Shown in pieces: positions 42,574 through 52,538 of a DNA stretch of 64,000 bases. A program made the position numbers and the translations under genes. The stretch spans positions 79,877 to 143,876 of the forward strand of contig JAMPEQ010000007.1 in the NCBI GenBank assembly GCA_023665085.1, in the 5' to 3' direction. Every line of letters begins with the position of its first letter. The stretch's first letter is position 1. The notes under the pieces are model-generated. The model saw only the letters and a program-made list of their open reading frames with translations, had not been told where the DNA came from and did not search any database. This DNA comes from Bacteroides sp. GTDB lineage: Bacteria; Bacillota; Clostridia; Oscillospirales; Acutalibacteraceae.

Positions 42574-43011
42574 CTAAATACAATATTTATCAGCACCAAG
42601 CTGATTGCTGTTATCAATAATATCCTGTAAGGTAATATTATCAAGATAATCTGTAATGACCTTGTAAAGACCTGTCCACATAGGTAAAGTCATGCAGGAT
42701 TCACTTTTACTGCAGTAATTTATTTCGTCATCAAGGCATGCAACAGGTGCAAGACTTCCTTCTGTAATACGCAAAACATCACCGACGGTGTATTTATCAG
42801 GCTCCTTTGCAAGCATATATCCGCCCTGAAAGCCTCTTGTAGTTCTGAGTATTCCGGATTTATTTAAAAGGGGAACAATCTGTTCAAGATATTTTTTTGA
42901 AATCCCCTGTCTTTCCGCTATGTCTTTAAGTGCAACATAGCCATCCTTTTGATTTTCTGCAAGATCAAGCATTAGCCTGAGTGCATATCTGCCTTTTGTT
43001 GATATTTTCAT
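42574..43011 (-). CDS. Rrf2 family transcriptional regulator (IscR-like)
   Basis: 145 residues with the Rrf2 winged helix MKISTKGRYALRLMLDLAENQKDGYVALKDIAERQGISKKYLEQIVPLLNKSGILRTTRGFQGGYMLAK and three cysteines (CLDDEINYCSKSESC) placed as in iron-sulfur cluster binding IscR-type regulators. It may sense Fe-S status or cysteine supply. Start ATG 43011 (GGACTG upstream) is used; the in-frame ATG at 43080 would add a non-family extension. No iscS/iscU genes follow, which is unusual; tcdA is the next gene. Confidence 0.9.
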   Translation of the reverse strand: MKISTKGRYALRLMLDLAENQKDGYVALKDIAERQGISKKYLEQIVPLLNKSGILRTTRGFQGGYMLAKEPDKYTVGDVLRITEGSLAPVACLDDEINYCSKSESCMTLPMWTGLYKVITDYLDNITLQDIIDNSNQLGADKYCI

Positions 43012-43166
43012 AATTAAACAGTCCTTCTGATAATCTGTTAATCTAATGCCTAGTATATCATAGGCTTTATAAGTTTTCAAGATGTTGTTAATAATTTCAG
43101 TTTACCTGTAACACTTTTTATAACTACACATAGGATAGTGTAGAAAACAGAAAAGGAGGTTGTGTT

Positions 43167-43307
43167 ATGGGTTGCGGATGCAATGGATTCGGTGGTGGCT
43201 GTAACGGTTCATCATGGATTATCATTCTTATTATCATCCTTCTCCTTTGCGGAGGCTGCGGCGGCAGCTGTGGCTGTGGTAATAATGACTGTGGCTGTGG
43301 ATGCTGA
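43167..43307 (+). CDS. Gly/Cys-rich 46-residue miniprotein (HCB-type)
   Basis: A small gene too short for usual cut-offs: AGGAGG 6-7 bases before ATG at 43167, stop TGA at 43305. Residues 1-16 are MGCGCNGFGGGCNGSS, 17-27 a hydrophobic run (WIIILIIILLL), and 28-46 another Cys/Gly block ending DCGCGC. It has 11 Cys. Such proteins in Clostridia are commonly annotated as chorion class high-cysteine HCB protein 13 by similarity to silkmoth eggshell proteins; their function is unknown. A good ribosome-binding site and a terminator (43375-43404) support a real gene. Confidence 0.75.
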   Translation: MGCGCNGFGGGCNGSSWIIILIIILLLCGGCGGSCGCGNNDCGCGC

Positions 43308-43374
43308 TTATTACAGCGTAATAACTGCATAGACAGAGAGTGACAAATTTAATTTTTCAGTCTTTGCCAAAAAA

Positions 43375-43412
43375 AGAAGCACATGGCTTTGTCCGTGTGC
43401 TTCTGTCTTTAT
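43375..43412 (+). terminator. Terminator after the HCB-type gene
   Basis: AGAAGCACA (43375-43383) pairs with TGTGCTTCT (43396-43404), followed by GTCTTTATTT. Confidence 0.7.
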
Positions 43413-43505
43413 TTAACTCTTAATCCTATTAATCTGTTTACTGTTCAGCAGCGTGCTATTAAATCAATAAACATTGCTTTTATCATGTTATCACCCTAAT
43501 AAACC

Positions 43506-43541
43506 ATAAGGATTTCCCAATATGCAACAGGAAATCCTTAT
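43506..43541 (-). terminator. Terminator after typA
   Basis: ATAAGGATTTCC (43506-43517) pairs with GGAAATCCTTAT (43530-43541), a few bases past the typA stop on the minus strand. The following T-run is weak. Confidence 0.55.
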
Positions 43542-43549
43542 AATAATTA

Positions 43550-45373
43550 TTATTTTTTTCTGCTTTCTGCCTTAAGACGCAGTGATTTGTCAAGAATTGT
43601 TTTGCGGAGTCGAATAGACTTAGGCGTTACTTCAAGAAGCTCATCATCAGCAAGAAATTCCATACTCTGCTCAAGAGAAAGAGTTGTCGGAGGAACAAGC
43701 TTAAGTGCTTCGTCAGATCCGCTGGCACGGGTATTGGTAACATGCTTTTTCTTGCAGACATTGCATACAATATCCTCATCCTTAGCACATTCGCCGACAA
43801 TCATACCCTCATAAACCTCAACACCGGGACCTAAAAAGAGCTTGCCCCTGTCCTGAGTATTCCAGAGTCCGTAGCCTGTAGTTGTGCCTGTTTCATGAAC
43901 TACAATTGAACCTCGGCTTCTTGTGGCAATATCACCCTTAAACTCTTCATAGCCTACAAAGAGCTGATTCATAATACCGTTGCCGTTGGTATCGGTAAGG
44001 AATTCACTGCGGTAGCCAATAAGTCCGCGTGAAGGAATTTTTATTTCAAGGTGTGTCATACCTGTTGAACGGGTATCCATATTTTCTATTTCACCCTTAC
44101 GTGAGCAAAGCTTTTCCATAACAGCACCGACATATTCTTCAGGCACTTCAATAATAGCAAGCTCAACAGGCTCAAGCTTCTGTCCGTTTTCACCCTTTTT
44201 AAGAATAACCTGTGGACGTGAAACCTGAAACTCATAATTTTCTCTTCTCATAGTTTCAATAAGAATCGAAAGGTGAAGCTCTCCCCTGCCCGACACCTTA
44301 AAGGTATCCATAGAATCCGTTTCTTCAACTCTCATAGAAACATTGGTTTCAACTTCTTTAAACAATCTGTCACGCAGATTGCGTGAGGTCACATATTTTC
44401 CCTCTCTGCCTGCAAATGGTGAGTCGTTAACAATAAAATTCATTGAAATTGTAGGCTCATCAATCTTTACAAACGGAAGCGGTTCAATATTATCCGGATC
44501 ACAGGCTGTTTCGCCTATATTAAGATCAGCTATGCCGGAAACACAAATTAAATCGCCGAATTTTGCTTCAGCAGAATCAACACGTTTTAAGCCTTCAAAC
44601 TGATAAATTTTTGAAAATCTTACATTCTCCTGAGAGCCATCCTGACGGCAAAGAACATATGGTGTGTTCACCTTTACAGTGCCGCGTTCAACTCTGCCGA
44701 CACCTATTCTGCCAACATAATCATCATATTCAAGAGAACTGAACAGTATCTGCGCAGGCCCGTCGATATCTCCCTCCGGTGAAGGAATATGCTCCAAAAT
44801 CGCATCAAGAAGAGGTCTCATATCACCTTCGCGAACAGATGGATCAAGGCTTGAATAGCCATCTCTTGCAGAGGCATAAACTACAGGAAATTCAATTTGA
44901 TCATCGTCAGCACCAAGCTCAATAAACAAATCAAGAACCTCGTCAACAACCTCTTCAGGTCTTGCACCCTCACGGTCAACCTTATTTACAACAACAAGAG
45001 GTTTTTTATGTAAACCGAGTGCTTTTTTCAGCACAAAACGTGTCTGGGGCATACAGCCTTCAAATGCGTCTACAAGGAGTAAAACACCATCAACCATTGT
45101 AAGAATACGCTCAACCTCACCGCCAAAATCAGCATGACCGGGAGTATCAACAATATTTATTTTTGTATCCTTATAATGAATTGCTGTATTTTTTGATAGA
45201 ATGGTAATTCCTCTTTCTTTTTCAAGGTCATTAGAGTCCATTACCCTTTCCTGTACTGCCTCGTTGTCACGAAAAATACCGCTTTGATGAAGCATCTCAT
45301 CAACCAATGTGGTTTTGCCATGGTCAACGTGGGCTATAATTGCTATATTTTTTATATCTTTTCTAATACTCAA
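43550..45373 (-). CDS. typA: Translational GTPase TypA/BipA
   Basis: About 607 residues. Ribosome-associated GTPase involved in large-subunit assembly and stress. G1 AHVDHGKTT, G2 ERGITI, G3 DTPGHAD, G4 NKVD, then EF-G-like domains and the BipA C-terminus (SRGLIGYRSEFLTDTNGNGIMNQLF, EGMIVGECAKDEDIVCNVCKKKHVTNTRASGSDEAL). No ATG is near the start: a GTG at 45382 lacks a ribosome-binding site, whereas AGGTG lies 6 bases before the TTG at 45373, which is preferred. glnS ends 28 bases upstream. Confidence 0.96.
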   Translation of the reverse strand: MSIRKDIKNIAIIAHVDHGKTTLVDEMLHQSGIFRDNEAVQERVMDSNDLEKERGITILSKNTAIHYKDTKINIVDTPGHADFGGEVERILTMVDGVLLLVDAFEGCMPQTRFVLKKALGLHKKPLVVVNKVDREGARPEEVVDEVLDLFIELGADDDQIEFPVVYASARDGYSSLDPSVREGDMRPLLDAILEHIPSPEGDIDGPAQILFSSLEYDDYVGRIGVGRVERGTVKVNTPYVLCRQDGSQENVRFSKIYQFEGLKRVDSAEAKFGDLICVSGIADLNIGETACDPDNIEPLPFVKIDEPTISMNFIVNDSPFAGREGKYVTSRNLRDRLFKEVETNVSMRVEETDSMDTFKVSGRGELHLSILIETMRRENYEFQVSRPQVILKKGENGQKLEPVELAIIEVPEEYVGAVMEKLCSRKGEIENMDTRSTGMTHLEIKIPSRGLIGYRSEFLTDTNGNGIMNQLFVGYEEFKGDIATRSRGSIVVHETGTTTGYGLWNTQDRGKLFLGPGVEVYEGMIVGECAKDEDIVCNVCKKKHVTNTRASGSDEALKLVPPTTLSLEQSMEFLADDELLEVTPKSIRLRKTILDKSLRLKAESRKK

Positions 45374-45401
45374 TCTTTTCACCTGATTCTATATAGATTA
45401 G

Positions 45402-47087
45402 TTATTTTTTTATTTTAAAGCCGTCACGCAAAGCAACAGTTCTGTTGAACACCGGCATATCGTCGGTTGAATCCTGATCCTTGCAGAAATATCCATTTCT
45501 CATAAACTGATATTTCTTTCCAACCTCACAGCCTGCCACAGCCTTTTCAATGAATCCGTTCTTTTCAACAAGTGAATCAGGATTAAGATTATCCTCAAAA
45601 GAGCTTACACCCTCCTCATCACTTGGATTTTCAACATTAAACAGTCTGTCATAAAGTCTGATTTTTGCAGGAATGTTATCAGCTGCAGATACCCAGTGAA
45701 TTGTGCCCTTAACCTTTCTTCCGTCAGGAGCATCACCGCCGAGAGTTTCAGGATCATAGGTACAGTGAACACAGCAAACCTCGCCGTTTTCATCAAGATC
45801 ATATCCTGTGCAGGTTACAAAATAAGCTTTGTAAAGTCTTACTTCATTGCCAACGAAAAGTCTACGGTATTTTTTGATAGGATCAATCATAAAGTCTTCT
45901 TTTTCTATCCAGAGCTCTTTTGAGAACGGCATAACTCTTGAGCCGTACTCAGCATGATCAGGATGATATTCGCATTCAATATCTTCAATTTTGTCATCAG
46001 GATAATTGTCAATAACCAGCTTCAGCGGATTTATTACTGCCATAGCCCTTGGTGAATTTGCACCAAGATTATCGCGAACACAAGCCTCCAGCAAGGCAAA
46101 ATCAATTACGCTGTAAGCCTTTGAAACACCGATTCTTTCACAGAAGTCACGAATAGCTTCAGCAGGATAACCTCTTCTTCTCATACCGCTGATAGTAGCC
46201 ATACGAGGATCATTCCAGCCATCAACAATCTTGTCCTGCACAAGTTTCAGACACTTGCGCTTAGAGGTGAGTGTATAGTTCAGATTCATTCTTGCAAATT
46301 CAATCTGTCTTGGTTTTTCCCAATCAATAAGCTCATTAACAAACCAGTCATAAAGAGGTCTGTGATTTTCAAATTCCAATGAACAGAGTGAATGAGTAAC
46401 TCTTTCATAAGCATCACTTAAAGGATGTGCAAAATCATACATAGGATACACGCACCATTTATCACCGGTTCTGTGATGATGAGCATACATAATTCTGTAA
46501 ATAATAGGATCACGCATATTAAGATTAGGTGATGCCATATCAATCTTAGCACGAAGCACCATACTGCCCTCTTCAAATTCGCCATTTGTCATACGTTCAA
46601 AGAGGTCAAGATTTTCTTCAACACTTCTGTCTCTGTAAGGTGAATTCTTACCCGGCTCTGTAAGAGTTCCTCTGTATTCCCTCATCTGCTCAGGACTTAA
46701 CTCACATACAAACGCCTTACCTTTTTTAATAAGCTTTATAGCACATTCATAGATAAAATCAAAGTAATCACTTGCGTAATATACATTGTCATAATCAAAT
46801 CCAAGCCACTTGATATCCTCTTCAATAGCTTCAACATACTCTGTATCCTCTTTGGTAGGATTGGTATCATCAAGCCTTAAATTACATATACCATTATATT
46901 TGTTTTTAACGCCAAAATTAATGCATATTGCCTTAGCATGACCAATATGCAGATAACCGTTAGGTTCAGGAGGAAAACGAGTCTGGATTGAGCTGTACTT
47001 ACCTTCAGCCAAATCTTCATCAATAAAATCATGGATGAAGTTCGAATTTGTTTCTTTAATTTCCTCTTTTTTTATCTCTTCTGCCAT
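45402..47087 (-). CDS. glnS: Glutaminyl-tRNA synthetase
   Basis: 561-residue class I synthetase. [21 protein letters not shown] (HIGH region), [52 protein letters not shown]-like [12 protein letters not shown] and the C-terminal beta-barrel anticodon domain ([12 protein letters not shown]) are present. Charges tRNA-Gln directly. Its ATG overlaps the gltX stop by one base, indicating one operon. Confidence 0.95.
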   Translation of the reverse strand: MAEEIKKEEIKETNSNFIHDFIDEDLAEGKYSSIQTRFPPEPNGYLHIGHAKAICINFGVKNKYNGICNLRLDDTNPTKEDTEYVEAIEEDIKWLGFDYDNVYYASDYFDFIYECAIKLIKKGKAFVCELSPEQMREYRGTLTEPGKNSPYRDRSVEENLDLFERMTNGEFEEGSMVLRAKIDMASPNLNMRDPIIYRIMYAHHHRTGDKWCVYPMYDFAHPLSDAYERVTHSLCSLEFENHRPLYDWFVNELIDWEKPRQIEFARMNLNYTLTSKRKCLKLVQDKIVDGWNDPRMATISGMRRRGYPAEAIRDFCERIGVSKAYSVIDFALLEACVRDNLGANSPRAMAVINPLKLVIDNYPDDKIEDIECEYHPDHAEYGSRVMPFSKELWIEKEDFMIDPIKKYRRLFVGNEVRLYKAYFVTCTGYDLDENGEVCCVHCTYDPETLGGDAPDGRKVKGTIHWVSAADNIPAKIRLYDRLFNVENPSDEEGVSSFEDNLNPDSLVEKNGFIEKAVAGCEVGKKYQFMRNGYFCKDQDSTDDMPVFNRTVALRDGFKIKK

Positions 47088-48748
47088 TATTTCTCCTCCT
47101 TATAGAAACTGATTGCGCTTTCTATTCTCATGTTAACTCTGTCACTGCCTAAAAGAGCAGTAATGGAATGCAGGTCAGGTGTGTTTGTTCTGCCTGTTAA
47201 TGCAACACGTATGATAGTTGAAACGTCACCTACATGACCTTTAAATGCATCAGGATTCTGCTTGAATTCCTTAACATTAGGTGTACAGCCTACAGGATCA
47301 CAGATTGATTTGATTTTATCAAACCAAGTATCTTTATCATCATTAACATCAACAATATCCTTGTATTTTTCCAGCACCTCAACAGCAAGTTCAGCTGTTG
47401 CATTTCCGCTGAGCTCATAGCATGGAACAAAGCTTTCATCATACATGTAGCTGATATAATCAGGAATGTCACTCCATTTTGCAATATCCTTACGAGGTTT
47501 TTTATTGCCTCTGTCAATATTAAGGACAGCAGTGGCATAAGCCTTGTCCTGCTCATAGAGCTTAGCAAGCTTTTCATTAAATTCCTCAGCCCACTCATAT
47601 GATTGGCTGAAAACCTCTTCGGCAGTCATTTGGCTGATTACATTTTTTGACACATCAGTAAGCTTGACTATATCAAACAACGCACCTGAAACACTCATTT
47701 TCTTTGGATTAAACGGGAATTTGTCAATTGTCGCATCTTTATTTGCTCTTCTCCAATCCTCAAAATTAGAGTTTGCAATAGTCATTATATATTCATTTAC
47801 ACTGTCCCTCGGATAACCCTGCTCAGCATAAAATGTAACTGCTGCCTCGGGATCTTTGCGCTTTGAAAGTTTTCTCTTGCCACCGTTTTCCTCTTTCATA
47901 ATCGGTGCAACATGGCAATATTTAACAGGCTTAAAGCCAAGCACCTTAAACAGCTGAAGATGAAGAGGAACAGAAGCAATCCATTCATCACCTCTGAACA
48001 CATGAGTAGTTCTCATCAAATGATCATCAATAGCATGAGCAAAGTGATATGTCGGAATTCCGTCTGTTTTTAAAAGCACAACATCAATTACATTTTCGGG
48101 CATTTCAATCTTGCCCTTTATTAAATCGTCAAACCAACATTTTTTGGTGTTATCGCCCGGTGATTTCAAACGAAGAGTCCACGGCTTACCTTCTTTTATA
48201 TTTTCTTCAATTTTATCAAATGAAAGATTACGGCATTTTGCATATTTGCCATAATATCCTTTTATATCCTCATTTTCCTGCTGATTTCTTATATCTTCAA
48301 TCTCTTCAGACGAGCAAAAGCAAGGGTAAGCAAGTCCCTGCTCTACAAGATATTTGCCATAGCACTGATAAATATCCTTTCTTTTGCTCTGATAATAAGG
48401 ACCGTAAGCGCCAAGCTCTTCATTCTCGCCTACAACACCTTCATCCGCCTCAACACCATAAACACTAAGACTTTTGAGCATAGAGCCTATAGCACCGTCA
48501 ACCTTACGCTTTTGGTCTGTATCCTCAACTCTGACATAAAACACTCCGCCTGTTGCCTTTGCTGTTGTATATGCCGAAACACAAGTAAATAAATTGCCGA
48601 AATGCAGAAATCCTGTAGGGCTTGGTGCAAAACGTGTTACTCTTGCACCATCCTTAAGATTTCTTGGAGGAAAAAGATTTTCATAATATTCCGGCTTTTT
48701 GTTTATATTCGGAAATAATAATTCTGCAAGTTTGCTGTATTCTGTCAT
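47087..48748 (-). CDS. gltX: Glutamyl-tRNA synthetase
   Basis: 553 residues, longer than the ~485 typical of many GltX but in line with some Ruminococcaceae. [23 protein letters not shown] replaces HIGH by [18 protein letters not shown] follows, the zinc-binding-like region contains [16 protein letters not shown], and [12 protein letters not shown] is the KMSKS equivalent (KLSKR). Adjacent glnS suggests that this GltX charges tRNA-Glu only, since direct glutaminylation is available. Confidence 0.93.
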   Translation of the reverse strand: MTEYSKLAELLFPNINKKPEYYENLFPPRNLKDGARVTRFAPSPTGFLHFGNLFTCVSAYTTAKATGGVFYVRVEDTDQKRKVDGAIGSMLKSLSVYGVEADEGVVGENEELGAYGPYYQSKRKDIYQCYGKYLVEQGLAYPCFCSSEEIEDIRNQQENEDIKGYYGKYAKCRNLSFDKIEENIKEGKPWTLRLKSPGDNTKKCWFDDLIKGKIEMPENVIDVVLLKTDGIPTYHFAHAIDDHLMRTTHVFRGDEWIASVPLHLQLFKVLGFKPVKYCHVAPIMKEENGGKRKLSKRKDPEAAVTFYAEQGYPRDSVNEYIMTIANSNFEDWRRANKDATIDKFPFNPKKMSVSGALFDIVKLTDVSKNVISQMTAEEVFSQSYEWAEEFNEKLAKLYEQDKAYATAVLNIDRGNKKPRKDIAKWSDIPDYISYMYDESFVPCYELSGNATAELAVEVLEKYKDIVDVNDDKDTWFDKIKSICDPVGCTPNVKEFKQNPDAFKGHVGDVSTIIRVALTGRTNTPDLHSITALLGSDRVNMRIESAISFYKEEK

Positions 48749-48883
48749 ATTTTCACCTACGCATATAAAATTACATTCTATTATCTCACATAACCCTTAA
48801 TTAATCAATATTTATTTGTTGAAAATATAAGAGCAATATGATAAATTATTTTGTAGAAATAGCAAAAAAGAAAGGTGGTACAT

Positions 48884-49060
48884 ATGCAATTACCTAAAGA
48901 TCCTGTCATGCTTATGAGCGTTATCAATATGAAGCTGAGAGATTATTATGACAATCTGGATATCCTTTGCGAAGAAGAAAACATAGATAAGACGAGCCTG
49001 TGCAGTGAGCTTGCCGAAGCAGGTTTTAAGTACAACGAAAAGCAAAACAAATTCTGGTGA
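48884..49060 (+). CDS. DUF4250 small protein
   Basis: 58 residues: MQLPKDPVMLMSVINMKLRDYYDNLDILCEEENIDKTSLCSELAEAGFKYNEKQNKFW matches in order the pattern of DUF4250 (LPKDPxMLLSxxNxKLRDxY). Function unknown; widespread single-domain protein in Clostridia. AGGTGG precedes the ATG at 48884. It sits just before the perR promoter. Confidence 0.8.
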   Translation: MQLPKDPVMLMSVINMKLRDYYDNLDILCEEENIDKTSLCSELAEAGFKYNEKQNKFW

Positions 49061-49075
49061 TTTTTTCAAATGCTA

Positions 49076-49126
49076 TTGACAATATGGAAAATAGTGGTAT
49101 AATCTAAATTGTAATCATTACAATTT
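49076..49126 (+). promoter_or_regulatory. perR promoter and 21-bp palindromic operator
   Basis: TTGACA (49076-49081), 16 bases, TATAAT (49098-49103), followed at once by the perfect inverted repeat AAATTGTAAT-C-ATTACAATTT (49106-49126). This is a PerR/Fur-type box placed over the start site, pointing to autoregulation of the perR-rubrerythrin operon. Confidence 0.85.
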
Positions 49127-49152
49127 ACAAACGATTGCAAAGGAGTGGTGGT

Positions 49153-49557
49153 TTGCAGACAGAAGAAATTACAAGGCTTTTTCGCGACAAGGGGCTGAAA
49201 GCAACTCCTCAGCGAATTGCTGTATACAGATTTCTTTATGAGAACCGCATTCACCCTGATGTTGAAACTGTGTATCAGCAAATGATTAAAGGCAATCCGT
49301 CCTTTTCAAAAACAACAGTTTATAATTGTCTTAAGGACTTATCTGCCTGCGGCCTGCTGATACCTGTAAAAATTGATGCCGACAAAATCCGATATGATGC
49401 CGATACAAGCTTTCACGGTCATTTCAGATGTGAAAGCTGCGGAAAAATATATGATTTTAAATGTGATTTTAATGTTGACAGTCTTGAGGATTTTGAAATA
49501 CGGCAAAGGGATGTTTATTACAGCGGCATATGCAGCTGTTGTAAAAATAAAATCTAG
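49153..49557 (+). CDS. perR: Fur family regulator, PerR-like
   Basis: 134 residues if started at the TTG at 49153 (AGGAG 7 bases before). Winged helix FRDKGLKATPQRIAVYRFLYENRIHPDVETVYQQM...SKTTVYNCLKDL, regulatory metal ligands around DADTSFHGHFRCESCGK and a structural zinc site of two CxxC pairs (CESC, CSCC). The PerR assignment rests on the operator type and on the reverse rubrerythrin 21 bases downstream, a peroxide-defence gene; Zur or Fur cannot be excluded from the protein alone. Confidence 0.85.
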   Translation: MQTEEITRLFRDKGLKATPQRIAVYRFLYENRIHPDVETVYQQMIKGNPSFSKTTVYNCLKDLSACGLLIPVKIDADKIRYDADTSFHGHFRCESCGKIYDFKCDFNVDSLEDFEIRQRDVYYSGICSCCKNKI

Positions 49558-49578
49558 TATATTAAGGAGTACAAAGAA

Positions 49579-50115
49579 ATGAGTAAAAAGTATTATTGCC
49601 CCGTATGCGGTTATGAAAGTGACGAGCCAATTGATGTTTGCCCTATCTGCAAAGCAAAAATGGCTGTTAAAGAGGAAGGCGAAACAGTTTGGGCTGCTGA
49701 GCATCAGGTAGGCATCATTGATGGTGTTGCTGAGGAAATCGTTCAGGGACTTCGTGACAATTTCAACGGTGAATGTTCAGAGGTAGGTATGTATCTTGCA
49801 ATGGCAAGAGTAGCTTACAGAGAAGGCTATCCTGAAATTGGTCTTTACTGGGAAAAGGCTGCTTACGAAGAGGCTGAGCACGCTGCAAAGTTTGCTGAAA
49901 TGCTTGGTGAAGTTGTTACAGATTCAACAAAGAAAAATCTTGAAATGAGAGTAGCTGCTGAGAACGGTGCAACTGCAGGTAAGACAGAGCTTGCTAAAAT
50001 GGCAAAAGAAGCAGGTCTTGACGCTATTCACGACACTGTACATGAAATGGCAAGAGATGAGGCACGTCACGGCAAGGCATTTGAAGGTCTTCTCAAGAGA
50101 TATTTTGCTGACTAA
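49579..50115 (+). CDS. Reverse rubrerythrin
   Basis: 178 residues with the domain order opposite to classical rubrerythrin: rubredoxin-like [24 protein letters not shown] at the N-terminus, then a ferritin-like di-iron domain with [33 protein letters not shown] and [22 protein letters not shown] supplying Glu/His ligands. Such proteins reduce hydrogen peroxide and oxygen in anaerobes. Second gene of the perR operon, followed by a terminator. Confidence 0.95.
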   Translation: MSKKYYCPVCGYESDEPIDVCPICKAKMAVKEEGETVWAAEHQVGIIDGVAEEIVQGLRDNFNGECSEVGMYLAMARVAYREGYPEIGLYWEKAAYEEAEHAAKFAEMLGEVVTDSTKKNLEMRVAAENGATAGKTELAKMAKEAGLDAIHDTVHEMARDEARHGKAFEGLLKRYFAD

Positions 50116-50136
50116 TAATTAATCAGGTAAAAAGTC

Positions 50137-50173
50137 AAAACACGATTCAGATTTACTGAATCGTGTTTTTTAT
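50137..50173 (+). terminator. Terminator of the perR-rubrerythrin operon
   Basis: AAAACACGATTCAG and CTGAATCGTGTTTT pair around ATTTA and continue into a T-run. Confidence 0.9.
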
Positions 50174-50188
50174 TCCCTTATATAAATA

Positions 50189-50728
50189 TCATCTTGTTTT
50201 ATATTCGTTTCCCATACCTACATAAGCCGAGCCATTAGTATCATAGCAAACCGATAGTATGGAGGTGTAAATATTTCCATGCTTATCCTCATAATCCCAT
50301 TCAGTCATAACATCATCAGGAATATCACTGCGGTATATAATACTGTCATCCGTGTCAAAATACAGAATATTTCTAAGCATTGTCATGCTTTTAAGAGTAT
50401 CAGCATTGCTTACGCCCTGCCGGACACCCAAACCCAAAATAACAATTGCAGTAACCGCAAAGCTGATATTTTTTATTTTGCCTTTTTCCATTTTGAAAAG
50501 TCTTGAAAAAAGCAGAGATGCAAAAGGAATTAAAGCACAGATAACAGTATAAATAATTCCAAGTTCCATATTCGGCGTATTATCGGTAAAAACAAGTTGA
50601 GTAACACCAAGTGCCATAGGATTTATCACAACGATATCATAATAAGCATCTGTACAAAATGCAAAGTATGAACCAATTTTCCATCTTTTATCAAATACAA
50701 TGTATTTTTTATAATATATTCCATAGTC
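50189..50728 (-). pseudogene. Membrane protein fragment lacking a clear start
   Basis: An open frame of ~179 codons in which the first possible GTG is at 50629 (146 residues), without a ribosome-binding site; the residues encoded upstream (KKYIVFDKRWKIGSYFAFCTDAYYDIVVINPMALG) look like real protein. Three membrane segments can be seen (INPMALGVTQLVFT, LGIIYTVICALIPFASLLFSRLF, ISFAVTAIVILGLGV), followed by an extracytoplasmic tail. The frame begins directly after, and in phase with, the TGA of the DNA glycosylase gene. Best read as the C-terminal remnant of a larger polytopic protein; not recognised. Confidence 0.55.
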
Positions 50729-51220
50729 TCAATTGCAATTTTCTGCATAAATTTGCTCGTGCCAATATTCAATCAGTCTTTCTTCGCTCCATGATGCATT
50801 TGCAGGACTGGTTGACGGCAGGCATACAGCTTTAATACCTGTCTCTTTTTCAATAAATTTTTTGTAGAGATTTTCAGCCTTTTTGCCGTTTACAAAAATT
50901 TTTTCAACCTGAGAATTATTCAGTATTTGATTTATATCATTGGGAACAACATTTTTTATAGTGCTGTCCGCAGAGCCAATAATTTCACAGGAATGTATAA
51001 CATCCCAAAGGGCAAAATTATTGTCAAGAATCAGTTTCGTTTTATCTTCGATTGTTCTAGGCAATTCACTGTCACACAGGCTTGCCATTACACGCCAAAA
51101 GCGATTTTGAGGATGTCCGTAAAAAAAGCCTTCTTCTCTTGATTTAACTGACGGAAAAGAGCCTAAAATCAATATCCTTGAATTCTTGTTATACAATGCT
51201 TCAATAGGATGTACTATCAT
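50729..51220 (-). CDS. DNA-deoxyinosine glycosylase (Mug/UDG superfamily)
   Basis: 163 residues. LILGSFPSVKSREEGFFYGHPQNRFWRVMASLC is the GxxPS/NRFW active-site region of the uracil-DNA glycosylase superfamily, and CLPSTSPANASWS is the second catalytic loop. This form (family 6, hypoxanthine-DNA glycosylase) removes deaminated adenine. The preceding gene on this strand is a broken small ORF; no operon partner is visible. Confidence 0.88.
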   Translation of the reverse strand: MIVHPIEALYNKNSRILILGSFPSVKSREEGFFYGHPQNRFWRVMASLCDSELPRTIEDKTKLILDNNFALWDVIHSCEIIGSADSTIKNVVPNDINQILNNSQVEKIFVNGKKAENLYKKFIEKETGIKAVCLPSTSPANASWSEERLIEYWHEQIYAENCN

Positions 51221-51240
51221 AATTACTCCTTTATTTTATC

Positions 51241-51428
51241 TCAAACCAAATAGGCAATATGAGCATATTTACATTTTTCTACATCAAACTTTTCGACAAA
51301 CGGCTTATTATCCTCATATAACCACATTTGAACATATTTTGGAGTTGTTTCACCGTTAGATTAAGTAGATAACACCATAGACCAACAGTATTAAGAAATT
51401 CATCATATTTCTCGTTAAATAAATCCAT
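51241..51428 (-). pseudogene. Frameshifted remnant of a small protein gene
   Basis: AGGTG and ATG at 51428 open MDLFNEKYDEFLNTVGLWCYLLN; near 51360 the coding moves to another frame, which continues as SNGETTPKYVQMWLYEDNKPFVEKFDVEKCKYAHIAYLV and a stop at 51241. Joined, a ~65-residue protein results. In the original frame it ends at 49 residues. This explains most of the 334-base gap between neighbouring genes. Identity unknown. Confidence 0.5.
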
Positions 51429-51553
51429 TTCAATCACCTTAATTAAATAATATCATACAGTCGTATAAAAGTCTATAAAGTTAATATATAGCCTTTCATT
51501 TTTATAAATAATAGGATATAATAAATAAAAAAGTATATGAAAGGAATAAAACA

Positions 51554-51931
51554 ATGAAAATTGCGGTAACATATGATAAAGGAAGTATTTTTCAGCATTT
51601 TGGTCATACTGAAGAATTTAAAATCTATACTGTAAATGATAATAACGAAATAGTATCATTTGAAATAGTAAAGACCAATGGCAGCGGTCACGGAGCTTTG
51701 GCAGGATTTCTTGCAGAGAACAATGTTGACATACTCATTTGCGGAGGAATAGGCGAAGGAGCTAAAACAGCACTTGCTGATGCAGGAATAAAGCTGTACG
51801 GCGGAGTAAGCGGCATGGCTGACAGTGCAGTAATCGACTTCCTTGCAGGAAAGCTTAATTATAATCCAAACACACACTGCACTCATCACGACGGCGGTGA
51901 GCACCACTGCGGCGGACACAATTGCAATTAA
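51554..51931 (+). CDS. NifB/NifX-type dinitrogenase cofactor domain protein
   Basis: 125 residues of the Nitro_FeMo-Co family: MKIAVTYDKGSIFQHFGHTEEFKIYTV, GHGALAGFLAENNVDILICGGIGEGAKTALADAGIKLYGGVSG. The tail is rich in His and Cys (THCTHHDGGEHHCGGHNC), able to bind metal. In organisms without nitrogenase such proteins have unclear roles, often iron-sulfur or metal handling. It precedes a thioredoxin gene by 22 bases, and they are probably co-transcribed. Confidence 0.9.
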   Translation: MKIAVTYDKGSIFQHFGHTEEFKIYTVNDNNEIVSFEIVKTNGSGHGALAGFLAENNVDILICGGIGEGAKTALADAGIKLYGGVSGMADSAVIDFLAGKLNYNPNTHCTHHDGGEHHCGGHNCN

Positions 51932-51953
51932 TGATTGTTTTGCGGAGGTAAAA

Positions 51954-52265
51954 ATGGAAATAACAAAATCGAATTTTGATGAAGAGGTTGTAAAATCAGA
52001 TATTCCTGTTCTGCTTGATTTTTGGGCAAGCTGGTGCGGTCCGTGCCGTATGCTTTCACCAATTATTGAAGAAATAGCAGAAGAATATGACAAAAAGATA
52101 AAAGTGGGAAAAATCAATGTAGACAATGAAGAAGAGCTTGCAGCAAGCTTTGGTATTTCAAGTATCCCCACACTTGTTGTTATGAACAACGGTAAGACTG
52201 TAAACAGCTCTGTAGGGGTTATTCCAAAGGAACAGATTGCTGAAATGCTTGAACAAGTCATATAA
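51954..52265 (+). CDS. trxA: Thioredoxin
   Basis: 103 residues with the active site FWASWCGPCRML and the cis-Pro loop ISSIPTLVVMNNGK. GGAGG precedes the ATG at 51954, so the longer open frame from 51843 is not used. Follows the NifX-like gene and is closed by a terminator at 52276. Confidence 0.95.
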   Translation: MEITKSNFDEEVVKSDIPVLLDFWASWCGPCRMLSPIIEEIAEEYDKKIKVGKINVDNEEELAASFGISSIPTLVVMNNGKTVNSSVGVIPKEQIAEMLEQVI

Positions 52266-52275
52266 AAGCAACAGC

Positions 52276-52324
52276 CAATCCCTCTCAATCTCATTCAGAT
52301 AAGAGATTAAGAGGGATTTTTTTC
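52276..52324 (+). terminator. Terminator after trxA
   Basis: AATCCCTCT(C)AATCTC pairs with GAGATTAAGAGGGATT and is followed by TTTTTT. It ends the core-gene part of the window; beyond it the sequence becomes accessory. Confidence 0.8.
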
Positions 52325-52538
52325 GTTTATTTACAATTCTGCTTTTTCAAGTAAGCTACGACATATTAAAAGTTTTGTGTTTACTGATTTTTCTGCTGTA
52401 TGCCTTCGCTTAAAGATTATGCAATTCAAATTTTCCAAAATGCTTTTATATTACTCAATACTAAAAACGACATTTGATTAATTGCTGATGTTAAACTCAT
52501 CACCGATGTTATTATACTAAAATTAAATTAAATATAAT

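Noticed and set aside
51656..52294. 212-codon minus-strand frame opposite the NifX-like and thioredoxin genes
   Set aside because: Ser-rich antisense shadow spanning two genes and a terminator.
52325..52538. A gene between trxA and the Maff2-like fragment
   Set aside because: Multiple stops in all frames and no ribosome-binding site; considered decayed sequence.
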